15,009 bases of DNA from Syntrophaceae bacterium (GTDB taxonomy: Bacteria > Desulfobacterota > SM23-61): contig PMCE01000122.1 of the NCBI GenBank assembly GCA_003154025.1, positions 4,053 to 19,061 of the forward strand. The letters run 5' to 3'. Below the pieces are notes generated by a model. That model ran no database searches, had not been told where the DNA came from, and saw nothing but the letters and a program-made list of their open reading frames with translations. The number at the start of each line of letters is the position of its first letter. The first letter of the stretch is position 1. The position numbers and the translations under genes were made by a program. This document shows positions 5,872 to 15,009 of this stretch, piece by piece.

Positions 5872-8800
5872 TTAGGCTTGAAAACTTACCGCCTCGTACC
5901 CCAGCAGGTCCCGCATGCGGTGGACCAGCTGGTCGGCGGAATTCAATTTCCAATCGTCGCCCAGGTCGATGACCGCCTCCCTCTCTCCGGGAAGAAGCAG
6001 ATGAAGGAAGGCCGGACAGTTTCCCCGATTGTCCTGAAAGATCTCCCGCATCGACTCCAGGTCCTCCCGGCGCAGTCCCTCGGAGCGCAGGCGGAGGTGG
6101 ACGCTGGTGGTTAGTTTACCCACGGCCTGCTCGAAGGGAAGGACCTCGCTGGCGATGATCTTCACATTCTCCTCCCCCGCGTCGACCCTCCCCTTGATGA
6201 AGACCGGGTCCTCGCCCTTGAGGAGGAGGGAGGAATTTTTATAGAGCTCGGAGAAGACGATCACCTCCACCACCCCGTTCAGGTCCTCCAGGGTGACGAA
6301 GGCCATCCGGTCCCCCTTCTTGGTGTTGATCTCCTTCAAGGCGTTGACCACTCCCCCGATGAGGATTTCCTGCCCGTCGGCCGCCTCCTGGACCTTGACG
6401 GTATCCATGGAGGTGAATCGCTGGAGGATGGGGGCGATGCTGCTCAAGGGGTGGCCGGTCAGGTAGAAGCCCAGGGTCTCTTTCTCCGCGGCCAGCCGCT
6501 GGTTCTCGGGCCACGGCGGCACGTCGGGCAGACGCGGCTCGGCTTTCCGTCCCCCGTTCGCCAGCCCTCCGAACATGGTGATTTGATGGTTGGCCCGCTC
6601 CCGTTCGATCGCCTGGGCCCAATCCATGGCCTCCTCCAGGCCGGCCAGGAGTTGCGACCGGGAAGAGCCCAGGCTGTCGAAAGCCCCGCACTTGATCAGA
6701 CTCTCGACGACCCGCTTGTTGACCTTGCGCAGGTCCACCTTGAGGCAGAAGTCGGCCAGGGAGGTGAAATTCCCCTTCTCCTCCCGGGCGGAGAGGATCG
6801 ACTGGATAGCGGCCAGACCCACATTCTTGACCGCAGCCAAGCCGAATCGGATTTTTTCCCCCACCACGGTGAAGTCCGGGCGGCTCTCGTTCAGGTCCGG
6901 CGGAAGGACCTCGATCTTCTTCTCCCGGCACTCCACCCGGTAGCGCAGAATCTTTTCCGAGTTCCCCGTTTCCGAAGAGAGGAGACCGGCCATAAACTCG
7001 ACCGGGTAGTGAGCCTTGAGATAGGCCGTCTGGAAAGCCAACAGAGCATAGGCCGCGCTGTGGGACTTATTGAACCCGTATTCGGCGAACTTGGCCATTA
7101 GGTCGAAGAGCTTCTCTGCTTTCTTCGTCGCGATCTTGTTTTCCTGGGCCCCTTCGATGAAGTTCTTTTTCTGCATGGCCATCTCTTCCACATTCTTCTT
7201 CCCCATGGCCCGCCGCAGGATATCCGCTTGGGCCAGGCTGAAGCTGGCCAGCTTGGTGGCGATCTTCATGACCTGCTCCTGGTAGACGATAACCCCGTAG
7301 GTCTCCTCCAGGATATCTTTCAGCTCCGCGACTTCGTAGGCGATGGAGGTCTTGCCCTGCTTGCGTTTGATGAAGTCGTCCACCATTCCGCTCTTCAACG
7401 GACCGGGGCGGTAGAGGGCCAGGAGGGCGACCAAATCCTCGAAGCGTTCGGGCATGAGCCGCATGACCAGATCCTTCATCCCCGAGCTTTCCAGCTGGAA
7501 CACCCCCGAGGTGTCCCCGGAGCAGAGGAGGCCATAGGTCTGACGGTCGGAGAGCAAAATCCGTTTCAGGTCCAGCCTCTCCCCCCGGGAGGCCTCCACC
7601 CGTTTGAGCACGTCTTCGATCATGGTCAGGGTTTTGAGGCCCAAAAAATCGAACTTGATCAGCCCGATCTTCTCCACGTCCTTCATGGCGTACTGGGTCA
7701 TGATTTCATTGCCCTGGCCGCGGTAGAGAGGGACGACTTCCACCAGCGGGCGGCTGGAGATCACCACTCCGGCCGCGTGGGTGGAGGCATGGCGGGGCAG
7801 CCCTTCCAGGGCCCGGGCCATAGTCAGAAGCTTCTTCACCTCGGCGTTGCCCTTGGCCAGTTCATTCAGGCGGGGTTCCTGATGGAGCGCTTCCTCCAGG
7901 GTGATATTCAAGGTGTTGGGAATCATTTTGGCGATCCGGTCCACTTCGCCATAGGGCATGTCCATCGCCCGGCCCACGTCCCGGATCACGGCCCGGGCCT
8001 GCATCTTTCCGAAGGTGATGATCTGGGCCACATGGTCCTGGCCGTACTTGTTGCGCACGTACTGGATGACTTCCTCCCGGCCCTGGATGCAGAAGTCGAT
8101 GTCGATGTCCGGGGGGCTGACCCTCTCGGGGTTGAGGAAGCGCTCGAAGAGGAGCCCGTTGACCAGGGGGTCGATCTCGGTGATGCCCAGGCAGAAGGCC
8201 GCCAGCGAGCCCGCGCCGGACCCCCTCCCCGGCCCCACGGGAATGCCCCGGGATTTGGCGTAGCGGATGAAGTCGGAGACGATCAGGAAGTACCCGGAGA
8301 AACCCATCTTCTGGATCATGCCCACTTCTTTCTGCAGGCGCTGCCGGTAGAATTCGACGTCCAGCGGGGGGGACTGGCTGAAAACCTTCAGCTCGGCAAG
8401 CCGGTCTTCCAGGCCTTTGTGCGCGGAATTCTCCAGGAAGCTGTCCAGGCTTTCCCCCGGGGGCACCTGGAACTGGGGAAACTGGAGTTCGCTCAGCTTC
8501 AGTTCCAGATTGCAGATCTCGGCTACTTCGACCGTATTGCGCAGCGCCTCCGGGCAGTAGGAGAAGAGCTCCTCCATCTCCTCGGCGGAGCGGAAGAAAA
8601 ATTCTTCGGTGGAGAACCTCATCCGGTCCTTGTCCTTCAGGGTCTTGCCGGTCTGGATGCAAAGAAGAATCTCGTGGGCCTGGGCGTCTTCCTTTTTCAG
8701 GTAGTGGCAATCATTGGTAGCCACCAGGGGAAGGGAGAGCTCCTTGGCCAAGGCCATCAGGCCGGCGTTGACTTTCTTCTGCTCGGGGATCTTGTTCTCC

Positions 8801-9336
8801 TGCAGCTCCAGGTAAAAACGCCCGCCGGAGAAGATCGACCTTAGCTCATCGGCCGCCCGCAGAGCCTTCTTCTGATCGCCGCCCGCGAGGCAGTAGGGGA
8901 TTTCGCCCTGCAGGCAGGCGCTGAGGGCGATCAGTCCTTCATGGTGAGCCTGGAGGAGTTCTTTGTCCACCCGGGGTTTGTAGTAAAAGCCATCGAAGAA
9001 GGCCGTGGACACCAGCTTCATCAGGTTCCGGTATCCGGTGAGGTTCTTGGCCAGGAGAATGAGGTGGTAGGAGGCCTCCGAGGGCCCTTTGGACGTCTTG
9101 TCCAACCGGCTGCCCGGGGCCACGTAAACTTCGCACCCGATGATGGGTTTGATGCCGTTCTTCTGGGCCCGCTGGTAGAATTCGATGGCCCCGAACATGG
9201 TCCCATGGTCGGTGATGGCCAAGGCCGGCATGCGGTACTCCTTGGCCCTATGGAAAAGCTCCTCCAGCCGGATGGCCCCGTCCAGGAGGCTGTATTGGGT
9301 ATGGAGATGGAGATGGACGAAATCTGCGTGTTTCAT
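5872..9336 (-). CDS. dnaE: DNA polymerase III subunit alpha
   Basis: The replicative polymerase subunit, 1154 residues, close to the E. coli length. Order: PHP domain (1-about 275), polymerase core with catalytic Asp410 and Asp412 in P-D-I-D-I-D-F and Asp563 in KFDFLGLKTL, the finger motif PVGPGRGSGAGSLAAFCLGI (367-386), beta-clamp and helix-hairpin-helix region with SGMVDDFIKRKQG and GFNKSHSAAYALLAFQTAYL, an OB-fold (IGGVVNALKEI to FIKGRVDAG), and a C-terminal tail. Unlike E. coli, the PHP metal ligands look complete: His10, His12, Asp43, His44, Glu69, His91, Cys141, Asp209, His211. That points to a possible intrinsic 3'-5' exonuclease. The ATG at 9336 is preceded by nonamer repeats containing AGG but no strong ribosome site. 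The TAA is at 5872-5874. It is flanked by short-period repeats on both sides. Confidence 0.98.
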   Translation of the reverse strand: MKHADFVHLHLHTQYSLLDGAIRLEELFHRAKEYRMPALAITDHGTMFGAIEFYQRAQKNGIKPIIGCEVYVAPGSRLDKTSKGPSEASYHLILLAKNLTGYRNLMKLVSTAFFDGFYYKPRVDKELLQAHHEGLIALSACLQGEIPYCLAGGDQKKALRAADELRSIFSGGRFYLELQENKIPEQKKVNAGLMALAKELSLPLVATNDCHYLKKEDAQAHEILLCIQTGKTLKDKDRMRFSTEEFFFRSAEEMEELFSYCPEALRNTVEVAEICNLELKLSELQFPQFQVPPGESLDSFLENSAHKGLEDRLAELKVFSQSPPLDVEFYRQRLQKEVGMIQKMGFSGYFLIVSDFIRYAKSRGIPVGPGRGSGAGSLAAFCLGITEIDPLVNGLLFERFLNPERVSPPDIDIDFCIQGREEVIQYVRNKYGQDHVAQIITFGKMQARAVIRDVGRAMDMPYGEVDRIAKMIPNTLNITLEEALHQEPRLNELAKGNAEVKKLLTMARALEGLPRHASTHAAGVVISSRPLVEVVPLYRGQGNEIMTQYAMKDVEKIGLIKFDFLGLKTLTMIEDVLKRVEASRGERLDLKRILLSDRQTYGLLCSGDTSGVFQLESSGMKDLVMRLMPERFEDLVALLALYRPGPLKSGMVDDFIKRKQGKTSIAYEVAELKDILEETYGVIVYQEQVMKIATKLASFSLAQADILRRAMGKKNVEEMAMQKKNFIEGAQENKIATKKAEKLFDLMAKFAEYGFNKSHSAAYALLAFQTAYLKAHYPVEFMAGLLSSETGNSEKILRYRVECREKKIEVLPPDLNESRPDFTVVGEKIRFGLAAVKNVGLAAIQSILSAREEKGNFTSLADFCLKVDLRKVNKRVVESLIKCGAFDSLGSSRSQLLAGLEEAMDWAQAIERERANHQITMFGGLANGGRKAEPRLPDVPPWPENQRLAAEKETLGFYLTGHPLSSIAPILQRFTSMDTVKVQEAADGQEILIGGVVNALKEINTKKGDRMAFVTLEDLNGVVEVIVFSELYKNSSLLLKGEDPVFIKGRVDAGEENVKIIASEVLPFEQAVGKLTTSVHLRLRSEGLRREDLESMREIFQDNRGNCPAFLHLLLPGEREAVIDLGDDWKLNSADQLVHRMRDLLGYEAVSFQA

Positions 9337-9340
9337 AAGA

Positions 9341-9384
9341 AATGCCTAAAATGCGCTAGAATGCCTAAAATGCCTAAAATTAGG
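9341..9384. repeat. Short tandem repeat AATGCCTAA upstream of dnaE
   Basis: Units are AATGCCTAA (9341-9349), AATGCGCTAG (9350-9359), AATGCCTAA (9360-9368), AATGCCTAA (9369-9377), and a broken AATTAGG. The period is 9-10 bp rather than 7. It starts 5 nt from the dnaE ATG, so it would form the end of the dnaE mRNA leader, reading TTAGGCATT on that strand. The AGG of the nearest unit is about 10 nt before the ATG and may serve as a weak ribosome site. Confidence 0.85.
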
Positions 9385-9487
9385 AGCCTTGGGCTTCAGG
9401 GTTGAATGTTGGCTTGAAGGGTCGGTCGCTTGACCTTTGCTTGAGTCTTTTCTTTCATCCGGGCTGGAATTTATCTTTGTTCTTGTT

Positions 9488-9585
9488 CCTTGCGCCTTGC
9501 GCCTTGAACCTTGTACCTTGCACCTTGCACCTTGAACCTTGAACCTTGTACCTTGTACCTTGAGCCTTGCGCCTTGTACCTTGTG
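9488..9585. repeat. 14-unit heptamer array CCTTGNN abutting the guaA stop
   Basis: Fourteen uninterrupted 7-bp units occupy exactly 98 nt with no period slip. The first five bases, CCTTG, are invariant. The last two vary in order as CG, CG, AA, TA, CA, CA, AA, AA, TA, TA, AG, CG, TA, TG. One degenerate unit (TCTTGTT, 9481-9487) precedes it. The guaA stop codon begins 2 nt beyond the array, so a guaA transcript reading on would carry 14 copies of NNCAAGG. No facing partner tract was found, unlike the other loci. Confidence 0.95.
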
Positions 9586-9587
9586 CC

Positions 9588-11144
9588 CTATTCCCATTCG
9601 ATCGTACTGGGAGGCTTGGAGGAGATATCGTAGACGACCCGGTTGATTCCCCGGACTTCGTTGATGATCCGGTTGGATATTGTCCCCAGCACTTCGGAGG
9701 GGAGTGGAACCCAATCGGCCGTCATCCCGTCCATACTCTGGACGACTCGCAAAACCGCCACCCGCTCGTAAGTCCTTTCATCGCCCATGACCCCGACCGT
9801 GCAAACCGGGAGGAGGACCGCAAAGGACTGCCAGACCCGGGTGTACCATCCGCTCCGGCGCATCTCCTCCTCGACGATGGCATCCGCTTCGCGCAGCAGG
9901 ACCAGATCTTCCCGGTTCACCGCCCCCAGAGTCCGAACCGCCAGGCCCGGGCCGGGGAAAGGCTGGCGCTCGATGAGCTCCTGGGGAAGACCCAGCTCGC
10001 GGCCCACGGCCCGCACTTCATCCTTGAAGAGTTCTTTCAGGGGTTCGATGAGCTTGAGATGCATGCGCTCCGGCAGGCCGCCCACGTTGTGATGGCTCTT
10101 GATCTTCGCCGAAGGCCCCCGGAAAGAGACCGACTCGATCACGTCCGGGTAGAGAGTCCCCTGGGCCAGGTAGGCGGCCCCCCCGGCTTTCTGGGCTTCC
10201 TTCTCGAACAGAAAGATGAACTCGTTGCCGATGATCTTGCGCTTCTGCTCCGGGTCGACCACTCCGGCCAGCTTATCCAGGAAAAGGTCGCTGGCGTCCA
10301 CGATCTTCAGGTTCAACCCCAGGTTCCAGTCGAAGAGTTCCTTCACCTTCCGGGCTTCGTCCTTGCGCAGCAGGCCGTTGTCTACAAAGATGCTGGTCAG
10401 CTGCTTGCCCACGGCTCGGTGGAGGAGGACGGCGACCACCGAAGAGTCTACCCCTCCGCTCAAAGCGCAGAGGATTTTCTTTTGGCCGATCCGCTCCTTC
10501 ATGAACTGGATGGTCTTGACCACGAAAGATCCCATGGTCCAGTCCGGAGGACACTGGCAGATGCGGAAGAGGAAATTGCGCAGGATCTCCTTCCCCAGGG
10601 GGGTGTGGACCACCTCCGGGTGGAATTGCACGCCGTAGGCCCGAAGGCTTGGATTGCGGATGGCCGCCACGGGGGAATTGGGCGAATGGGCGATCACCTG
10701 GAAACCTTCCGGGGGCACTTCGATCCGGTCCCCGTGGCTCATCCACACCTGGAGGGCTTTTCCCCCGTCCAGCCCCGCGAAGAGGTCCTTCTCGTCGTCC
10801 ACCAGGAGTTCGCTCCGTCCGTATTCCCGCTTGCTCGAACCGGCGACCTTTCCGCCCAGCACGTGGGTCATGAGCTGCATGCCGTAGCAGATCCCCAGGG
10901 TAGGGATCCCCAAGCGGAAAAGGTCCGGAGGGTTGAGGGGTGCATCCTTCTGGTAGACGCTGGACGGTCCGCCGGAAAGGATCATCCCTTTGGGCTGAAA
11001 AGCCTGGATGGCTTCCAGGCTCATATGAAAGGGATGGATTTCGCAGTACACCTGCGCTTCCCGCACCCTTCGGGCGATCAGCTGGGTGTACTGGGACCCG
11101 TAGTCGAGGATCAGAATGCGTCCCTGAAAATCCTTCACCTGCAT
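9588..11144 (-). CDS. guaA: GMP synthase (glutamine-hydrolysing)
   Basis: GuaA converts XMP to GMP with ATP and glutamine, the last step of guanine nucleotide synthesis. The 518-residue protein has the class I glutamine amidotransferase domain first: [20 protein letters not shown], then the nucleophile Cys86 in GICYGMQ and His175/Glu177 in GVQFHPEV. The ATP pyrophosphatase domain follows with P-loop SGGVDSS (229-235), and then the C-terminal dimerisation domain ends with [12 protein letters not shown], the family's usual tail. The ATG at 11144 gives the normal N-terminus. The frame is open far upstream, but that part overlaps guaB and is not family-like. AAGGAG in the end of guaB lies 11 nt before the ATG. 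It starts 5 nt after the guaB stop, so the two form a guaBA operon. A 14-unit heptamer array begins immediately after the stop codon. Confidence 0.98.
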   Translation of the reverse strand: MQVKDFQGRILILDYGSQYTQLIARRVREAQVYCEIHPFHMSLEAIQAFQPKGMILSGGPSSVYQKDAPLNPPDLFRLGIPTLGICYGMQLMTHVLGGKVAGSSKREYGRSELLVDDEKDLFAGLDGGKALQVWMSHGDRIEVPPEGFQVIAHSPNSPVAAIRNPSLRAYGVQFHPEVVHTPLGKEILRNFLFRICQCPPDWTMGSFVVKTIQFMKERIGQKKILCALSGGVDSSVVAVLLHRAVGKQLTSIFVDNGLLRKDEARKVKELFDWNLGLNLKIVDASDLFLDKLAGVVDPEQKRKIIGNEFIFLFEKEAQKAGGAAYLAQGTLYPDVIESVSFRGPSAKIKSHHNVGGLPERMHLKLIEPLKELFKDEVRAVGRELGLPQELIERQPFPGPGLAVRTLGAVNREDLVLLREADAIVEEEMRRSGWYTRVWQSFAVLLPVCTVGVMGDERTYERVAVLRVVQSMDGMTADWVPLPSEVLGTISNRIINEVRGINRVVYDISSKPPSTIEWE

Positions 11145-11149
11145 CGCGC

Positions 11150-12695
<1,546 letters not shown>

Positions 12696-12710
12696 GGAAG
12701 GAAAACCCCG

Positions 12711-12785
12711 AATGCGGAACGCGGAATGGCGAATGCGGAATTTTTCTATTCTTCATTCCGAATTCGGAATTCCGCATTCCGCATC
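12711..12785. repeat. Inverted repeat of GAATGCG heptamers overlapping the ppx 3' end
   Basis: Arms 12711-12743 and 12753-12785 are 33 nt each and match as reverse complements at about 26 of 33 positions by hand, with a 9-nt loop. Units read GAATGCG, GAACGCG, GAATGGC, GAATGCG on one side and ATTCCGA, ATTCGGA, ATTCCGC, ATTCCGC on the other. The ppx stop codon (12746-12748) lies in the loop, so one whole arm is translated. No T-run follows. Confidence 0.88.
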
Positions 12786-13723
12786 TTAGCCATTCCTTCC
12801 AGAAGGACTCCTTCCAGAAGCCCGGAATCGACCACCTCCAGGGTGGTTCGGTCAAAGACTTCCAGGAGGTTCACGAGGACCGCCGAGCCGGCCACGATCA
12901 AGTCCTCCCTCCCCTTCTCCAGCCCGACGATCTTTCGCCGCTTCTCCAGCGGCAGCGATAGGAGGCGGTGATAGAACCGGCGTAATCCTGGGAGGGAAAT
13001 CAGGTGGCCGTTGATCTTCTGCGGGTCATAGAAGGGAAGAGCCAGATCCATCGCCGCCAGGGTGGTGGCCGTGCCCGCCGTACCGACCAGGTAGGGGTGC
13101 AGGTCTCGGGCCCGTTTCCCCTCCCTTTCCCACTCCCGGCGAAGGCTCAGGAACTCGGAACGAATCCGGGCGCTCAAACCCTGGACACCGGAATGGCTCG
13201 GCGGGTCTTCGGCCAGGAATCTTTCGGTCAAAGCGACGGCGCCCAACGCCAAGCTGGCGGTGTGCAAAGGTTTTCCGCCCTCCACCCAGAGAACCTCCGT
13301 GGACCACCCGCCCACATCCGTCACCAAACGGGGGGCCTCCCGGTCCTGCAGGACGCCCACGACCCCCCGGAGCATCAGTCGCCCTTCCTCTTCCCCCGTG
13401 AGAAGGCGAATGCTCAGACCGGTCTCTCTCTCCGCCGCTTCCATGAATGCCCGCCCGTTCCCGGCCTCCCGCAAGACCCCCGTCCCCACGGCAAAGACCC
13501 GTTCCGCCTTTTCTCTCTTCACGAGTTCCGCGAAGGAACGGAGAGCTTCCAACGTCCTCCCCATGGCGGCTTCATCCAGCTCCCGGCCGGGGGAGAATCC
13601 TCCCCCCAAACGAGTGATGATCCGCTCCACCCGCAAGGGTCGGAATTCCACCCCGGACAAAGGCTCGGCGATGAGGAGTCGTAGGGTGTTAGAGCCTATG
13701 TCTAAGGAAGCGATACGGGGCAT
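12746..13723 (-). CDS. Ppx/GppA family phosphatase (exopolyphosphatase-like)
   Basis: A 325-residue actin-fold (ASKHA) phosphatase of the family that removes terminal phosphates from polyphosphate or from pppGpp. Only the two catalytic lobes are present; the C-terminal HD-like domain of long Ppx proteins is absent, as in other short members. Visible motifs are SLDIGSNTLRLLIAE (phosphate 1), GTGVLREAGN, TGEEEGRL with the expected catalytic Glu, DVGGWSTEV (phosphate 2, residues 136-144), and VGTAGTATTLAAMDL. Trp140 replaces the third glycine of the usual D-x-G-G-G-S-T-E, which may affect phosphate binding. The last 11 residues, from Arg315, are encoded by a heptamer repeat and the stop lies in its loop, so the tail is repeat-derived. 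The ATG at 13723 has no clear ribosome site. Polyphosphatase versus guanosine-pentaphosphatase activity cannot be told apart here. Confidence 0.9.
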   Translation of the reverse strand: MPRIASLDIGSNTLRLLIAEPLSGVEFRPLRVERIITRLGGGFSPGRELDEAAMGRTLEALRSFAELVKREKAERVFAVGTGVLREAGNGRAFMEAAERETGLSIRLLTGEEEGRLMLRGVVGVLQDREAPRLVTDVGGWSTEVLWVEGGKPLHTASLALGAVALTERFLAEDPPSHSGVQGLSARIRSEFLSLRREWEREGKRARDLHPYLVGTAGTATTLAAMDLALPFYDPQKINGHLISLPGLRRFYHRLLSLPLEKRRKIVGLEKGREDLIVAGSAVLVNLLEVFDRTTLEVVDSGLLEGVLLEGMAKMRNAEFRIRNEE

Positions 13724-13736
13724 GGGGGAAAAGGGC

Positions 13737-13876
13737 TTGCAGATTGCAGATTCAAGATTGCAGATTTAAAACCTCAGATCTAGCATCTGTGATCTCAGAT
13801 TGTAGACTTCCAACGGATGGACCTGCTATTTCAATCCCCGATTGTAAATCTGGAATCTAAAATCTGAAATCTGAAA
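13737..13876. repeat. Inverted repeat of GCAGATT heptamers between sppA and ppx
   Basis: Arms 13737-13767 and 13846-13876 are 31 nt each and reverse complementary at 26 of 31 positions by hand. Units on the left are GCAGATT, GCAGATT, CAAGATT, GCAGATT; on the right AATCTGG, AATCTAA, AATCTGA, AATCTGA. The 78-nt centre holds further pieces of the same word (CTCAGATC, GCATCTGT, GATCTCAGATT). A run of eight G residues (13882-13889) separates the right arm from the sppA stop codon. Confidence 0.9.
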
Positions 13877-13889
13877 TGCCCGGGGGGGG

Positions 13890-14780
13890 TTAACGATGGG
13901 GCCAGTAGTACAGAAAATTCATAGGAGGCGCGCTCTCTCTCAGGCCCTCCGCAATCTTGGAGACGGACTCTTGAAGCAAAAAGTCAAACAGGGAGAACCT
14001 CTTCTTCTCGGCGTAGATGACTTCCGGCTCCCCCCGGATGCCGGCCATCTTGGCCGCCAGGGCGATGGCTTCCTCCAGGTTTCCCAGCTCGTCGACGAGC
14101 CCCAGGTTCCGGGCCTGCTCGCCGGAGAAGATTCGCCCGTCCGCCAGCTCCCGGACCTTTTCCACCGGCAGCTTGCGCCCCTCGGCCACGGCCCGGATGA
14201 ACTGGTCGTGAACGCTGTCCAGCACCCCCTGGAGGAGTTTCTTTTCCTCGTCGGTCATCGGGCGCAGGGGGGAACCCAGGTCCTTGTGTTTGCCGCTCTT
14301 CACCACCATGGAGCGCAGGCCGATTTTGTGCAGGAGCTCCTCCACGTTCAGGCTCTCCATGATGACCCCGATGGAGCCCGTGATGGTCCCCGGATTGGCC
14401 ATGATCGTGTCGGCCGCGCAGGCGATATAGTACCCTCCCGAGGCGGCCACGGAACCCATGGAGACCAGGACCTTCTTCTCCTTCTGGGCCTTCTTCACCT
14501 CGGAGTATATCTCCTGCGCCGGACCGACCCCCCCGCCGGGGGAGTCGATCCGCAACACAATGGCCTTGACCTTTTCGTTTTTTCGGAGTTTGACCAGCTT
14601 TTCGACGACGGGCTGGGGGTCGAGGATGACCCCACGGAGCTCAATGACCGCTACCTTCTCTCCGCCCCAGAGGCTTTCTTCCCGATTGGTAAGGTAGGAA
14701 AGGGCGCAGATGCTGATTATAAAGAGGCCCATGAGGACCCCGAAGACCACGAGCCCTAGCAGTATGGGGTGCTTTTTCAT
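13890..14780 (-). CDS. sppA: Signal peptide peptidase SppA, short (36K) type
   Basis: A membrane-anchored serine protease that degrades leftover signal peptides. The 296-residue protein has one N-terminal membrane anchor (about residues 6-30) and a single protease domain, as in the short Bacillus-type rather than the double-length E. coli enzyme. Motifs are IVLRIDSPGGGVGPAQEI (74-91) and SMGSVAASGGYYIACAAD (107-124), with the nucleophile expected at Ser114. KSGKHKDLGSPLRPMT (161-176) has the likely general base at Lys166, 52 residues after the serine, the same spacing as Ser147/Lys199 that I recall for B. subtilis SppA. The ATG at 14780 gives a basic start MKKH before the anchor. The ribosome site is weak. 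It begins 7 nt after the rpsA stop and is probably cotranscribed with it. It ends beside a G8 run and a heptamer inverted repeat. Confidence 0.95.
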   Translation of the reverse strand: MKKHPILLGLVVFGVLMGLFIISICALSYLTNREESLWGGEKVAVIELRGVILDPQPVVEKLVKLRKNEKVKAIVLRIDSPGGGVGPAQEIYSEVKKAQKEKKVLVSMGSVAASGGYYIACAADTIMANPGTITGSIGVIMESLNVEELLHKIGLRSMVVKSGKHKDLGSPLRPMTDEEKKLLQGVLDSVHDQFIRAVAEGRKLPVEKVRELADGRIFSGEQARNLGLVDELGNLEEAIALAAKMAGIRGEPEVIYAEKKRFSLFDFLLQESVSKIAEGLRESAPPMNFLYYWPHR

Positions 14781-14787
14781 CTACCGG

Positions 14788-15009
14788 TTAGGAATCCTGA
14801 CCGCTGTTCGCTTCCCGGGCTCTTTTCTCCAGCCCTTCCTTCAGCATGCGGCCGAAGTCGGAGGTATCGTCCTCGTATGTCGTCGGGACGGCCTCTTTGC
14901 GGGCCTGCTGGGTCTGGTACCGGTCCACATCCTTGATGCTGAGGCCGATTTTGTGTCTCTTGGGATCTACGTTGATGACCGCCGTCTGGATTTCGTCCCC
15001 CATCTTGAG
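14788..15009 (-). CDS. rpsA: Ribosomal protein S1, C-terminal end (cut by window end)
   Basis: Only the last 73 codons are present; the gene continues past the right edge with the same open frame. The fragment begins in an S1 RNA-binding domain: KMGDEIQTAVINVDPKRHKIG and LSIKDVDRYQ match the final strands of S1 repeats (G-D-E-x-x-x-x-V-x-x-x-D with K-x-x-L-S-I-K). A charged tail follows, ending NSGQDS. S1 binds mRNA on the 30S subunit and helps initiation. The methionine at 15003 is internal, not a start. The stop TAA is 7 nt before sppA. I prefer rpsA over another S1-domain protein because of the tail and the sppA neighbour, but with one domain in view the call is not certain. Confidence 0.8.
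   Translation of the reverse strand, partial: LKMGDEIQTAVINVDPKRHKIGLSIKDVDRYQTQQARKEAVPTTYEDDTSDFGRMLKEGLEKRAREANSGQDS

Noticed and set aside
7228..8844. A 538-codon open frame on the plus strand opposite dnaE
   Set aside because: It is antisense to intact, well-recognised DnaE coding sequence, has low-complexity His/Asp/Gly/Leu-rich translation typical of a shadow frame in G+C-rich DNA, and resembles no family.
9488..9585. CRISPR array
   Set aside because: The repeat unit is 7 bp with two variable bases. There are no 23-40-bp repeats with spacers and no cas genes.

Overview
The window is a G+C-rich stretch of bacterial chromosome made almost entirely of housekeeping genes. All but one are read from the minus strand. 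The gene content (MutS, DnaE, AccA, GuaB/GuaA, SppA next to ribosomal protein S1, Ppx/GppA, a UPF0280 protein) and the neighbour pairs rpsA-sppA, guaB-guaA and dnaE-accA suggest a Gram-negative bacterium, most likely of the deltaproteobacterial (Desulfobacterota-like) type. That placement is inferred from familiarity with gene order and was not searched. No phage, transposase, CRISPR, tRNA or rRNA gene was found.

Layout along minus-strand transcription, from the right end: the 3' end of rpsA (cut by the window), sppA, a 166-nt repeat-filled gap, a ppx/gppA-family gene, a short gap with an inverted repeat and a good promoter, guaB and guaA (5 nt apart), a 250-nt gap with a 14-unit heptamer array, dnaE, a gap with an inverted repeat, accA, a UPF0280 gene (10 nt after accA), a 144-nt gap with a TATAAT box, and a tight three-gene run: YfcE-like metallophosphoesterase, HIT protein (4-nt overlap) and a LapA-domain membrane protein (10-nt gap). 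Then come a 338-nt intergenic region, the only plus-strand gene (a CBS-CBS-ACT protein with its own promoter and terminator), a 336-nt divergent intergenic region dense in repeats, and the 5' part of mutS, cut by the left end.

Functionally the window covers GMP synthesis from IMP (GuaB, GuaA), DNA synthesis and mismatch repair (DnaE, MutS), the first committed step of fatty-acid synthesis (AccA), translation (S1), envelope proteolysis (SppA), polyphosphate or (p)ppGpp phosphate metabolism (Ppx/GppA), and possible adenine-nucleotide sensing (CBS-ACT).

The feature that ordinary gene annotation does not explain is a set of short-period tandem repeats. They fill most of the gaps to the right of dnaE, the dnaE-accA gap and the mutS/CBS gap. 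They share a unit length close to 7 bp, but the unit sequence differs from locus to locus: CTCGTTN, CAATKCG, CCTTGNN, GAATGCG, GCAGATT, and a 7-9-bp form. At four loci two tracts face each other as long imperfect inverted repeats. One of them supplies the last 11 codons and the stop codon of the ppx gene. I regard this repeat system as the most interesting content of the window.
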